From the NCBI RefSeq assembly GCF_042697365.1, contig NZ_CP137604.1: DNA of 64,000 nucleotides, one strand, 5' to 3'. This stretch comes from Brucella pseudintermedia. Its GTDB lineage: Bacteria; Pseudomonadota; Alphaproteobacteria; Rhizobiales; Rhizobiaceae. Each line of letters opens with the position of its first letter. The stretch's first letter is position 1. Under the pieces are notes generated by a model. That model was given only the letters and a program-made list of their open reading frames with translations, did no database searches and was not told where the DNA came from. Below are positions 1-8,748 of the stretch, in pieces. The position numbers and the translations under genes are program-made.

Positions 1-373
1 TTTCAGCAAAACGCTTCAACACGAGCGGCAGCACGCATTCGCCAATATCATCCGGCGAGCCCAGCCGAACCACACCGGTCACTGTGGGCGCAACGAATTT
101 CGATACGGCTTCCCGATTGAGAGCCAGAAGACGCCGCGCATAACCGAGCAGAATCTCCCCATCGCTGGTCAATGTGACCGAACGCGCGTCACGGTCGAAA
201 ACCGCGACCCCCAGCTGTTCTTCCAGTTTCTTGATCTGCATCGAAACGGCGGAAGGCGTGCGGAACACCGCATTTGCCGCAGAAGAAAAGCTCCCGGTAT
301 CAGCTATCGCCACAAATGTGCGCAGCACATCAATATCCAGCATCGGAAGGGGATGTTGAACGGGCGCTGTCAT
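1..373 (-). CDS. LysR-family transcriptional regulator (N-terminal part)
   Basis: The gene runs off the left edge; only its first 124 codons are visible, starting at the ATG at 373. The N-terminal part carries a winged helix-turn-helix of LysR type at about residues 13-72, with the typical pattern DIDVLRTFVAIADTGSFSSAA followed by a PSAVSMQIKKLE recognition helix. The start of the effector-binding domain follows (VRLGSPDDIGE near residue 105). LysR proteins usually regulate a divergent or nearby gene in response to a small molecule. Here the divergent neighbour is the DUF1127 gene at 531, but the real target may lie to the left. A GTTCAA/TTGAAC pair (398-403 and 440-445) sits in the divergent gap and could be a binding element; this is weak. 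Family is clear, ligand unknown. Confidence 0.9.
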   Translation of the reverse strand, partial: MTAPVQHPLPMLDIDVLRTFVAIADTGSFSSAANAVFRTPSAVSMQIKKLEEQLGVAVFDRDARSVTLTSDGEILLGYARRLLALNREAVSKFVAPTVTGVVRLGSPDDIGECVLPLVLKRFAE

Positions 374-530
374 GACGGACTCCGTTTCTAGCACTTTGTT
401 CAAATTTTCTGATCTTAAGCCTTTCTATATTTCGTTTGATTGAACGTCAAGGGAAATACATATTCAAGATACCGACAAGGCGAGCTGCAGCGAACGCATC
501 AACCGGACTTTCTGAATGAGGAGAGAAAAA

Positions 531-809
531 ATGACCGTTCATTGCCAATCCGCTTCCAGTGGCAGAGTGACGACTATTCGCTTCATGCCGACTTGGACCG
601 TCGTGAATGCACCGTCATGGCTGCTGGTACTGCACTCCAAAATGCGGAAGCAGCTGCAAATCTGGGCTTACGAGGGGCGCGTGAGGCGAAGCCGCCGGGT
701 GCTCGAATCGTTGCCCGAGCACATATTGCACGATATTGGCTGGCCCAACGTGGATGATCGTCTGCCCGGCATTCCAAGAAACCCGAACGAACTGCCCCGC
801 AGAAGCTGA
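531..809 (+). CDS. DUF1127 (YjiS-like) small protein
   Basis: A 92-residue basic protein. The C-terminal half (about residues 40-80) has the DUF1127 pattern: a tryptophan near the start of the helix, an arginine-rich stretch (RRSRRVLESL) and the hallmark LxxHxLxDIGW (ILHDIGW). I place the start at the ATG at 531 because a GAGGAGAG ribosome site lies 5-10 bases upstream; an in-frame ATG at 516 has no such site. DUF1127 proteins are abundant in Rhizobiales; some short ones bind RNA or affect carbon, phosphate or nitrogen metabolism, but the role of this one cannot be read from the sequence. It is monocistronic, with a strong terminator right after it. Confidence 0.85.
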   Translation: MTVHCQSASSGRVTTIRFMPTWTVVNAPSWLLVLHSKMRKQLQIWAYEGRVRRSRRVLESLPEHILHDIGWPNVDDRLPGIPRNPNELPRRS

Positions 810-813
810 AATC

Positions 814-849
814 AAATGAGGGCGAGCGCGCGACCCGCCCTCATTTTCC
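814..849 (+). terminator. Rho-independent terminator after the DUF1127 gene
   Basis: An 11-bp stem (814-824 with 836-846, arm AAATGAGGGCG) with an 11-base loop is followed by a short T run. It starts five bases after the stop codon at 809. Confidence 0.8.
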
Positions 850-1103
850 CGACATTAAAATACCTTTTCGCGGCAGGCATTTAGCCGCACTTTGCAACCT
901 ACCCGTTCTGTGTCTCAATATAACACTATCTTGTTTGCGCCATCACCCTCCCCCTGCGAATCTCGGTTGGCGCGGCAGGACTACCGGTCTGAAAGCGACC
1001 GGCTAAAACCGGGTCCAAAACGACCCGGAGTCGTGACGGAGACACAAGGTTCGGCTGCGTCGGGAACCGTAGCCAAAGCCTTCGAGAATGGGAACGTTCG
1101 GGC
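850..1103. other. Intergenic region / leader of the GlxA-type regulator
   Basis: No gene is seen here. Two GC-rich inverted repeats lie in the second half: CCGGT...ACCGG around 983-1002 and a perfect 7-bp stem CCGGGTC/GACCCGG at 1009-1028. They lie within 100 bases of the regulator start at 1104 and may form leader structure or an operator. No clear promoter can be asserted. Confidence 0.4.
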
Positions 1104-2102
1104 ATGATCCAGGCTTCATCGGTTAAGCGGTCTATTGTCTTTTTTCTTGTTCCAAATTTTTCGATGATTGCTTTCGCAACGGCCATCGAGCCATTGCGTA
1201 TTGCAAATCGAATGCTGGGTTATGACGCCTATCGATGGCGGCTGACATCGGTTGACGGAAAGCCGGTAACGGCTTCCAACGGTGTGGAATGCGCTGTCAA
1301 CGCCTCGCTGGAAGACGAGCGGCGCTTTCTGCAGCGCGAACAGCGTCCATCGATGGTGTTCGTCTGTTCCGGCGTCTATGTGGAGGAATTCAGGAACAAA
1401 TCCGTCTTCGCGTGGCTGCGCGAAGAGTATAATCGCGGCGTTGCGGTCGGCGGGCTTTGTACTGGGGCGCATATACTGGCGGCAGCCGGGCTTCTATCTG
1501 GAAAGCGCTGCGCCATTCACTGGGAAAATCTCCCCGGCTTCTCGGAAGCATTCCCCAAAGCTGAGGTTTATGCTGATCTTTTTGAGGTTGATAGCAACCT
1601 CTACACCTGCGCAGGCGGAACCGCTTCGCTTGATATGATGCTGAAACTGATCGGGGATGATTTCGATGCAAACCTGGTCAACAAGATTTGCGAGCAAGCG
1701 CTGACGGACCGTGTTCGCAGCCCTCAGGATCGCCAGCGCCTGCCGCTGCGCGCCCGTCTCGGCATCCAAAATTCGAAGGTGCTGACTATCATCGAGATGA
1801 TGGAAGCCAATCTTTCGGAACCTCAGGCGCTGATCAATGTCGCTCATACGATAGGTCTGTCTCGCCGGCAGGTGGAACGGCTTTTCCGTCAGGAAATGGG
1901 TCGGTCGCCGGCACGCTATTACCTTGAAATCCGCTTGGATCGGGCACGGCATCTGTTGCTGCAGTCATCCATGCCCGTTGTTGAAGTTGCAGTTGCCTGC
2001 GGTTTCGTGTCGGCGTCGCATTTTTCCAAATGCTACCGGGAACTGTATGGCCGTTCACCGCAACAGGAGCGGGCAGAGCGCAAAATGCTCATTGCAGCGT
2101 AA
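1104..2102 (+). CDS. GlxA-family (DJ-1/PfpI + AraC) transcriptional regulator, GbdR-like
   Basis: 332 residues in two parts. Residues 8-190 form a class I glutamine-amidotransferase-like domain with the nucleophile-elbow sequence GGLCTGAHILA (Cys119); in these regulators it acts as ligand sensor, not enzyme. Residues about 225-325 carry two helix-turn-helix motifs of AraC type (ALINVAHTIGLSRRQVERLF and VVEVAVACGFVSASHFSKCY). The group includes GbdR, CdhR and ArgR of Pseudomonas, which control betaine, carnitine and arginine use. The next gene in the same direction is a flavin/GcvT dehydrogenase of the dimethylglycine/sarcosine type, so a GbdR-like role in methylated-glycine catabolism is the best guess. 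Family sure, ligand inferred from context only. Confidence 0.88.
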   Translation: MIQASSVKRSIVFFLVPNFSMIAFATAIEPLRIANRMLGYDAYRWRLTSVDGKPVTASNGVECAVNASLEDERRFLQREQRPSMVFVCSGVYVEEFRNKSVFAWLREEYNRGVAVGGLCTGAHILAAAGLLSGKRCAIHWENLPGFSEAFPKAEVYADLFEVDSNLYTCAGGTASLDMMLKLIGDDFDANLVNKICEQALTDRVRSPQDRQRLPLRARLGIQNSKVLTIIEMMEANLSEPQALINVAHTIGLSRRQVERLFRQEMGRSPARYYLEIRLDRARHLLLQSSMPVVEVAVACGFVSASHFSKCYRELYGRSPQQERAERKMLIAA

Positions 2103-2397
2103 ACTTGATATTGAAAGGGAATGGCGTTGAACCTCGAACAGAACAGCCCATTCCTTTCAGCTTCTAAAAGAAAATCAAAAGTCTACAGCTCGTTCCGGAA
2201 TCAGTTTCACAGGTCGGACCGCATATGGCTCCAGATCAACCGGCATGTCGTGAATGGAACAGTCCTCCCCCACCCCGTGGTGATTTCCGCAAGCTTCAAT
2301 GCAGTCGTCTGACGCTGCTAATATGTCGTATAAAGGCAAATGTCGCGACCAGCCAGCGACTATGGTTTTGTGAAAATACCAACTGGGGTCGCATAAA
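2103..2397. other. Promoter region of the dehydrogenase gene
   Basis: This 295-base gap between the regulator and the dehydrogenase presumably holds the dehydrogenase promoter and the regulator binding sites. I see no terminator and no convincing inverted repeat. Downstream the start at 2398 has only a weak ribosome site (GGGTCG). Confidence 0.35.
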
Positions 2398-4959
2398 ATG
2401 GCAGAGTTTCCTAAGAAGGCGAAAGTTGTGATTGTCGGGCTGGGCGGCATCGTCGGCGCCTCGATCGCGCACCACCTGATAGAGCGCGGCTGGGACGATA
2501 TCGTCGGCATCGATAAATCCGGTATCCCGACCGACATCGGCTCGACAGCCCACGCCTCGGACTTTTGCTATGCGACAAGCCATGACTTCCTCTCCTGCTG
2601 GACGACGCTTTATTCCATCGACTTCTACGAAAAGATGGGGCATTACGCCCGCGTCGGCGGTATCGAGGTGGCCCGCGTCGGCGACGACGCGCGCATGGAC
2701 GAAATCAAGCGCAAGGTCGCGTCGGGCAAGGCTTTCGGCACCCGCGCACGGTTGATGGAACCGGCGGAGATCAAGGAAAAATTCCCGCTGATCGAAGAAA
2801 GCATGGTTCAGGGCGGCCTGTGGGATCCGGATGCGGGCCTCGTCATCCCGCGCTCGCAGACTGTTGCGGGCAAGCTGATCGATCAGGCGGAAGCCGCGGG
2901 CAAGCTCAAGAGCTTCGCCAACACGCCTGCACAGTCGCTGATCGTTGAAAACGGTCGCATCAAGGGCGTCGTCACGCATCGTGGCACCATTGAAGCCGAA
3001 TATGTCATCGTCTGTGCGGGACTTTGGGGACGCCTTATCGCCGAAATGGTCGGCGAAGACCTGCCAGTGATGCCGATCGACCATCCGCTGACATTCTTCG
3101 GCCCCTATAACGAGTTTGAGGGAACCGGCAAGGAAATCGGCTGGCCGCTCCTGCGCGACCAAGGCAATTCAGCCTATATGCGCGACACGGGTGATCCAAA
3201 GACTGCCGAAGGTGGCCAGATCGAATGGGGGTACTATGAGGAAACCAATCCTCGTCTGTGCCATCCGCGAGATCTTCTGGAAAAGCACGAAGCGCGCCTG
3301 TCGCCCTCACAGCGTGACCTCGAAATGGAGCAGATTCTGGAGCCGCTGGAGCGTGCCATCGAACTGACGCCCATTCTGGGAGAACTTGGCTACAATGAAA
3401 GCCATTCCTTCAATGGCTTCCTGCAGGTCACAACCGATGGCGGCCCATCGATGGGCGAAAGCCAGAAGGTGCGCGGCCTCTGGTATGCCGTGGCCATCTG
3501 GGTCAAGGACGGCCCCGGCATGGGCAAGCTCATCGCCGACTGGATGACGGATGGGCGCACTTCCATTGATCATCACGCCATCGACTATTCCCGCTTCTAC
3601 CCGCACCAGATGACCGAACAGTTCATTTGGGACCGCTGCACAGAAACGGCGATGAAGGTTTATAATCCGGCGGTTCATCCGCGTGAACCTTTCTCCAAAG
3701 GCCGCAATATTCGCCGTTCACCATTCTACGAACGCGAAGTCGAACTTGGCGGCTATTTCATGGAACTTGGCGGTTGGGAGCGTGCGCATGGCTATGCCGC
3801 AAACGAACACCTGCTGGAGAAATACGGTGACCGTGTGCCGGTACGCAAAAACGAATGGGACAACCGCCATTTCTGGCGCGTCTCCAACGCCGAACATCTC
3901 GAACTCACCGAAAATTGCGGCATCATCAATCTCTCGCACTTTGCGATGTATGATATCGAGGGCCCCGACCATGTCGAGCTGATGGAATGGCTCTGTGCGG
4001 CCAAGATCGGCGGCGACGCCAATATCGGAAAGGGGATCTATACCCACTTCCTCGACGACGAAGGAATGGTGCGAGCCGACTTCACGGCAATCCGCATGGC
4101 TGACCGCATTCGCATGATCAATGGCGCCGATGCGGGCCCACGCGATTTCCACTATATGCGCCGTGTGGCCGAAGATAAGGGTTTCGATGTCACAATCACC
4201 GATGTGACGGAGAAATACGTTACCATTGGCATCTGGGGTCCGAACGCGCGCGAAAATCTGAAAAAGGTCGTCGAGAACCCGGAAGGGCTCGACGCGGAAA
4301 ACTTCCCCTTCGCTGCCATCAAGCCGATCCGGATTGCAGGCAAGGACGTTACCGCCTTCCGCATTTCCTATGTCGGCGAACAGGGCTGGGAACTGCATAT
4401 GCGTTATGAAGACGGCCTCGCCGTCTGGGATGCGCTTCGCTCCACCGGCGTGATCGCGGTGGGCGTCGAGACCTATGCCAATACCCGCCGTATGGAAAAG
4501 AGCTTGCGCCTGCAAAATGCCGATCTCCTGACCGAATACAATCTTCTGGAGGCTGACCTTGCTCGCCCCAAGGTCAAGGAAGCTGACTTCCGTGGTAAGG
4601 CAAAGCATCTGGAATACCGCGCCCGCGAGCATCAGCCCGCCATGCTCTGCACGCTGGTCATGACCGACAATGTCGATAAGAACGGCGTGGCCCGTTATCC
4701 AGTTGGCATCATGCCGGTACAAGACCCTGAAACGGGAGAAACGCTTGTCGACGAGCTGGGCCGCCGATCATTCACGACGTCCGTCGCTTATGGTCCGACC
4801 ATCGGCAAGAACATTGCTCTTGCTTATCTGCCCTGGGCTTATTGCCAGGAAGGCCGCAAGCTGAACGTGGAATATTTCGGTGAGACTTATCCGATTGAGG
4901 TGCGCTCTATCGGCTATAAACCGCTCTACGACCCGGAAAACTTGAAGCCTCGCAGTTAA
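2398..4959 (+). CDS. FAD-dependent oxidoreductase / GcvT aminomethyltransferase fusion (dimethylglycine/sarcosine dehydrogenase type)
   Basis: 853 residues. The first ~390 form a DAO-type flavoprotein with an N-terminal dinucleotide loop (GLGGIVG, residues 14-20) and a TAHAS segment whose His52 lies where dimethylglycine oxidases link FAD covalently. Residues about 395-450 resemble the FAO_M linker. The C-terminal ~400 residues are a GcvT-like tetrahydrofolate-binding module, including the RADFT segment with the conserved aspartate and YVGEQGWELH near 660-670, and a final GcvT barrel. Such enzymes oxidatively demethylate an N-methyl amine and pass the one-carbon unit to folate, giving 5,10-methylene-THF in the cytoplasm. 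Exact substrate (dimethylglycine, sarcosine or a related compound) is not certain. The regulator just upstream fits betaine-type catabolism. Confidence 0.85.
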   Translation: MAEFPKKAKVVIVGLGGIVGASIAHHLIERGWDDIVGIDKSGIPTDIGSTAHASDFCYATSHDFLSCWTTLYSIDFYEKMGHYARVGGIEVARVGDDARMDEIKRKVASGKAFGTRARLMEPAEIKEKFPLIEESMVQGGLWDPDAGLVIPRSQTVAGKLIDQAEAAGKLKSFANTPAQSLIVENGRIKGVVTHRGTIEAEYVIVCAGLWGRLIAEMVGEDLPVMPIDHPLTFFGPYNEFEGTGKEIGWPLLRDQGNSAYMRDTGDPKTAEGGQIEWGYYEETNPRLCHPRDLLEKHEARLSPSQRDLEMEQILEPLERAIELTPILGELGYNESHSFNGFLQVTTDGGPSMGESQKVRGLWYAVAIWVKDGPGMGKLIADWMTDGRTSIDHHAIDYSRFYPHQMTEQFIWDRCTETAMKVYNPAVHPREPFSKGRNIRRSPFYEREVELGGYFMELGGWERAHGYAANEHLLEKYGDRVPVRKNEWDNRHFWRVSNAEHLELTENCGIINLSHFAMYDIEGPDHVELMEWLCAAKIGGDANIGKGIYTHFLDDEGMVRADFTAIRMADRIRMINGADAGPRDFHYMRRVAEDKGFDVTITDVTEKYVTIGIWGPNARENLKKVVENPEGLDAENFPFAAIKPIRIAGKDVTAFRISYVGEQGWELHMRYEDGLAVWDALRSTGVIAVGVETYANTRRMEKSLRLQNADLLTEYNLLEADLARPKVKEADFRGKAKHLEYRAREHQPAMLCTLVMTDNVDKNGVARYPVGIMPVQDPETGETLVDELGRRSFTTSVAYGPTIGKNIALAYLPWAYCQEGRKLNVEYFGETYPIEVRSIGYKPLYDPENLKPRS

Positions 4960-4972
4960 TCCCGTTATATGC

Positions 4973-5003
4973 AAAAGCCGAGGCGATGCCTCGGCTTTTG
5001 TGT
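4973..5003. terminator. Bidirectional terminator between convergent genes
   Basis: A perfect 12-bp stem (AAAAGCCGAGGC, 4973-4984, with 4988-4999) closes on a GAT loop and has an A run on one side and a T run on the other. It separates the dehydrogenase (stop 4959) from the minus-strand gene ending at 5017 and should work in both directions. Confidence 0.9.
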
Positions 5004-5016
5004 TCAGATCGCAAGA

Positions 5017-5307
5017 TTATTTCAACGTGGCCTTGCCGCCACTGATCGTTATCTTTTCATCACCGGTCAATGCTTCGCGGTCCCCATTGGGAAAGGTCAC
5101 AAAGCAGCCCGAAGCGCAGAAATCCACCGTCTCGCCCGGCGCGACGATCATTTCGCGCTTGGAAGCGCCTTCCGTGACGACTATCGTCTGCGGGCCGCTA
5201 TCATTGTTGGAAATCTGGGCAGCATAAGCGCTCCCGGCCGAGACCGCAAAACCAATTGCTGCACCAAGAACAAGCTTGGCGAAGCCATTGAGCTGATGTG
5301 TGTTCAT
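5017..5307 (-). CDS. Small exported protein of unknown function
   Basis: 96 residues. Residues 1-29 make a classical signal peptide ending in SAYA-A, so the mature protein (about 67 residues) is periplasmic. The mature part is mostly beta-prone, contains a close cysteine pair (FCASGCF) that could form a disulfide, and ends in a lysine-capped ISGGKATLK. I do not recognise the family. It is monocistronic and convergent with the dehydrogenase, with their shared terminator after the stop. The composition matches the surrounding genes, so I take it as a resident gene. Confidence 0.7.
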   Translation of the reverse strand: MNTHQLNGFAKLVLGAAIGFAVSAGSAYAAQISNNDSGPQTIVVTEGASKREMIVAPGETVDFCASGCFVTFPNGDREALTGDEKITISGGKATLK

Positions 5308-5426
5308 ATCGTCCCGACCTTTCTATCGCTCCCGCTGCGATATGTTCTCTGTCGCGTGAGCCCTATTGCCCTGAGACACCCCTTTATAAGCGGACAAAAC
5401 TGAACTGCAACTGAACGCAATGTTCA

Positions 5427-8009
5427 TCAAGCGCGATCATCGTCCTTGTCCTTGGCTTCCGGCTTTTCCGCACTCGCCCTTTTTGTCCTGACCGCAGACG
5501 AATTCTCTCTTTCCTGCTGCATTAACCCGGACAGTTTTTCGATTTCCGGCACGCTCAGAATGAGATCAGTCGAGGAGGAGGACAAATGCAGTCCTTCTTC
5601 ATGGAAGCGCTCGACGATCTGGAAACGTAGCTCATTCTTGATGCCGCCAGTGGACGTGATATCGGCAACATGCGCATAGATATCGAAGACCATCAGTGAA
5701 TCGTTCATGCTTTGAAAAGCGACGAAAGGCTCCGGATTTTTCAAGATTGATGGATGGCCGCGAACGATTTCCAGCAGCAATGCATGAACCCGGCGCGGTT
5801 CGGCCGTGTAGGAAGCCTGCACGTTGATATCGATGCGCCCGAGCTTGTTGCGATGGGTCCAGTTGCCAACATTGCCGTTGATAAGCGTCGAATTCGGCAC
5901 GATGATCGATTGCTTCTGGAAGGTTTCCACTTCGGTCGCACGCACGCTGATCTTCTTGACGATGCCGCTGACCGTGCCAGCTTCCACCCAGTCGCCGACC
6001 TTAAAGGGACGCTCGGCGAGCAGAATGAGACCGGAAACAAAGTTCTGTACGATGTTTTGCAGGCCAAAACCGATGCCGAGAGAGAGACCGCCGGCAATAA
6101 GGGCGAGGTTCGACATATTGAACCCGGCTGCCGATATCCCCATCAACGCCGCCAGACAGAGGCCGACATAGCCTATGACTGTGCGGATCGAATTGCGTAC
6201 GCCGGAATCGACGCGCCCGCGCGCCATGACACTGTTGTCCAGCCAGTTCTGGAACCAGCGCGTCAGCAGATAGCCGATCACGAACAGCAGCACGCCGGTC
6301 AAGAGCCCCATGAGCGAGATCGAAATATTACCGATCTGGAAACCCGTCATCAGCTGGTAGAAAGTACTTTTCAGTTCAGCCCACTGGAAGCCAAGCTGCA
6401 TCAGGACGAGCGGAATGCCGATCAGCGCCACGACGAGATTGATCAGGATGCCGGCTGCGAGGCCAAGTTGATCCAGCGTCGCGTCGTCGAAATGAAAGCG
6501 CTCCCGCATTGCCTTGCCGATATGGCTGGAAGCAAAAGCCTGCTCCTCGGAAATCGCGCGTCCGGTCAGGAAGCCCATATACATGGTCACGAGAAACGCG
6601 CCTGTCACAACGATCTGCTGTGAGATAAACCGGGCCAAGCCGATATAGCCGAAAACCGCGGTCAGGATCGGCAAAAGGCCCAATAGGATGAGGAACGTCC
6701 TGAAGGCACGCGGCCACGACCGGACAATGCCATCCTTTTCGCGCTCAACGGGCTTCAGGAAAGCGATCGCAAGAATAAGGACACCAACCATTACGGTTGC
6801 GAGCAAGCTTTTCGCCATCGTCAACGATAGCGGCGAGGAAAGTATCTGATTGACCGTTCCGAAGAAGGAATCGAGCCCGCTTGTCAGCGCCGTTCCCGTT
6901 ATCAACCAGCCAAGAACACGTCCCGGCCCCGGCGCGACCGGAACCAGCCGCCATTGCGGCATATCTGAGCTGATACAGGCGAACGCCAGCCTGTGGATGA
7001 AGAAGACCAGTCCGAGCACCAGAAAAAGCGACTGGAGGAGGGACGCAATATCTGTTCTCAGAACATTGAAATAGTTCAGAAAAAAGTATGTCGTCGCCAG
7101 AAAGACGCCCACAGCCGCCGACGGTATTACCGTAGACCAGAAGGCCACCGACAATCGGCTTAGATAGGAGGGCGACTCCACTGTTGGGTCACGCTGGTAG
7201 AGTGTCCCCAAAACGCGCCGCGCACCAAGTTGAATTACCAACGCGGCTACGAATGCAAAAAAGGCGGCGGCGAGAAACGAATTGAGCTTGAACGTGCTTA
7301 CAAAGCGCCACCACGATTGAATGATGCGCCAGAGCGATACCATTTGCGAACTCGCCGCCGATGCAACCTCAGTGCCGAGCGTCGTGTCGATGTTCACGCG
7401 CTGGGAAAGTGTCCTCGCAAAAAGATCGCGGCGCATATCGCCGATTTTTGCGGACATCTGATTGACGGAAAGCGACGTATCTTCCGTCTCGCCGACAATC
7501 GCATTGATTTCCGCCTTTTCGGAGACAAGCCGGGCACGCTCTTCACTGACAATAGCCGGTTCAGGCGGCTGATCGCCGGATGGCGCCGGTCCGAGCTGTT
7601 CGAGCCGCGTATTGATTTCGCTGAGACGCGGACGGAATGAAACACCGGCATCAAGAAGCTTCTTCGAAAGAGAATCCAGCTGGAGCTTGAGATTGGCGAG
7701 CGTTTCATCGTTCGAAGCCGCCTTCGGCAGCTGATCGCTGATCCGCTTCGTCTGCTGCTTCAAATCATCGATAACAGGCCTTTGCTGCTGAACCACATTG
7801 GAAACGGGCGCCGCCGCTGGTTGCTGACCGGTGGCAGCGGGCGCCTGCGTGCTTTGTGGAACAGCAGCGGGCGCGGCTGGTGCCGGCTGCTTGTTGTCCT
7901 GCGCAAAGGCGGGCGCAAAGCTTCCCGGCGACAGGGCACCGATCAGAAGAGAAAATGCAAGAACACGAAACGTCGATGAATATGCCAATTCAATTCTGCC
8001 GTTAAACAA
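5427..8009 (-). CDS. Large MscS-family mechanosensitive channel protein (DUF3772 type)
   Basis: About 860 residues. An N-terminal signal peptide (ends PAFAQ) is followed by a Pro/Ala/Gln-rich linker, a coiled-coil periplasmic part (about 80-215) and some ten membrane segments. The C-terminal MscS pore region is diagnostic: GLSLGIGFGLQNIVQNFVSG, then LAERPFKVGDWVE and VPNSTLINGNVGNW in the beta domain. Such proteins relieve turgor on osmotic downshock in the inner membrane. The reading frame has no ATG near its N-terminus: the only available starts before the signal peptide are TTG (8009 or 7988). The tail is charged (EKPEAKDKDDDRA). It is divergent from the gene at 8229. Confidence 0.9.
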   Translation of the reverse strand: MFNGRIELAYSSTFRVLAFSLLIGALSPGSFAPAFAQDNKQPAPAAPAAVPQSTQAPAATGQQPAAAPVSNVVQQQRPVIDDLKQQTKRISDQLPKAASNDETLANLKLQLDSLSKKLLDAGVSFRPRLSEINTRLEQLGPAPSGDQPPEPAIVSEERARLVSEKAEINAIVGETEDTSLSVNQMSAKIGDMRRDLFARTLSQRVNIDTTLGTEVASAASSQMVSLWRIIQSWWRFVSTFKLNSFLAAAFFAFVAALVIQLGARRVLGTLYQRDPTVESPSYLSRLSVAFWSTVIPSAAVGVFLATTYFFLNYFNVLRTDIASLLQSLFLVLGLVFFIHRLAFACISSDMPQWRLVPVAPGPGRVLGWLITGTALTSGLDSFFGTVNQILSSPLSLTMAKSLLATVMVGVLILAIAFLKPVEREKDGIVRSWPRAFRTFLILLGLLPILTAVFGYIGLARFISQQIVVTGAFLVTMYMGFLTGRAISEEQAFASSHIGKAMRERFHFDDATLDQLGLAAGILINLVVALIGIPLVLMQLGFQWAELKSTFYQLMTGFQIGNISISLMGLLTGVLLFVIGYLLTRWFQNWLDNSVMARGRVDSGVRNSIRTVIGYVGLCLAALMGISAAGFNMSNLALIAGGLSLGIGFGLQNIVQNFVSGLILLAERPFKVGDWVEAGTVSGIVKKISVRATEVETFQKQSIIVPNSTLINGNVGNWTHRNKLGRIDINVQASYTAEPRRVHALLLEIVRGHPSILKNPEPFVAFQSMNDSLMVFDIYAHVADITSTGGIKNELRFQIVERFHEEGLHLSSSSTDLILSVPEIEKLSGLMQQERENSSAVRTKRASAEKPEAKDKDDDRA

Positions 8010-8228
8010 GACACGGTTTCAACATAAAGCGCCCTAAAATGGATGCAAGGCGTGGCTGTTTACAAGATTTCACAGCATGTAGGAAGCGGACAGATACCCT
8101 ATCAGGCGAGCCTTGATGCCAGTATTTCCTTGTTCGTGCGAACACAAATGATTAATGAGGATTCGCAATGAGTGTGAAAAGCGGGCTCAACTCCACGGTT
8201 AGACTCTAAAGAAAGTCTTGGCGATTTG
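8010..8228. other. Divergent promoter region
   Basis: A 219-base gap between the MscS-type gene (minus) and the 8229 gene (plus). It must hold two promoters. I see no clear inverted repeat or conserved operator. Confidence 0.3.
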
Positions 8229-8642
8229 ATGAAGGGCATGAAAAACACGGAACAGCACAAGCGGCATGGTTTCATGCTGTTCGTGACGTGCGTTCTGTCG
8301 TTTACCGCTTTTCTCTTTGCCGTCGATTTTTCAACGCCCGATGACGATGCGGCATCTCATTCCGGCGGCATCGTGGCAAGGCAAGTCGAAGGCAGTCCAG
8401 CGACGCCTGTTCGCCAGCAATCCACCCCCTCACCGCAGCCCATGCGGGCGATTCTGATCGAAGCCATAGCAGCCAAGATCAAAGCTGCGTATTTCGACAG
8501 CTCGGGCGCGGCACTCCCGGTTGTGGCGGCGGCAGCGTTTCTTCCAAAGACGGGTTCAGCCGAAGCGGCGCGGAAAATCCAGCGCCTCGCGGTCTTGCAG
8601 GGACATTTTGGCTCTGCCCGTGCGCCCCCGAAAAGCGCATAA
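8229..8642 (+). CDS. Small membrane-anchored protein of unknown function
   Basis: 137 residues from the ATG at 8229 (an ATG at 8238 is equally possible). After a basic start, residues about 12-33 form one hydrophobic segment (FMLFVTCVLSFTAFLFAV) that is either an uncleaved anchor or a signal peptide. The rest is a low-complexity Pro/Ser/Ala linker and an alanine-rich region predicted to be helical; no known domain is visible. It precedes secDF by 107 bases on the same strand. The ribosome site is weak, so the gene call rests on length, membrane segment and strand agreement. Confidence 0.5.
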   Translation: MKGMKNTEQHKRHGFMLFVTCVLSFTAFLFAVDFSTPDDDAASHSGGIVARQVEGSPATPVRQQSTPSPQPMRAILIEAIAAKIKAAYFDSSGAALPVVAAAAFLPKTGSAEAARKIQRLAVLQGHFGSARAPPKSA

Positions 8643-8748
8643 TGCGCCATTCTTGATGATTGGCCCCTACCGATCCTAACGCCATTGAAAACAATGCCCG
8701 CGTCAGCCTTCGAGTGGCAACCGGGCTTACCAACCGGAACCTTAATCC

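Noticed and set aside
2175..2337. Small minus-strand frame (about 54 codons) between regulator and dehydrogenase
   Set aside because: Acidic and slightly protein-like, but it needs a TTG start, lacks a ribosome site and overlaps the expected promoter.
3718..4722. 334-codon minus-strand frame inside the dehydrogenase gene
   Set aside because: Antisense shadow of the GcvT-like part.
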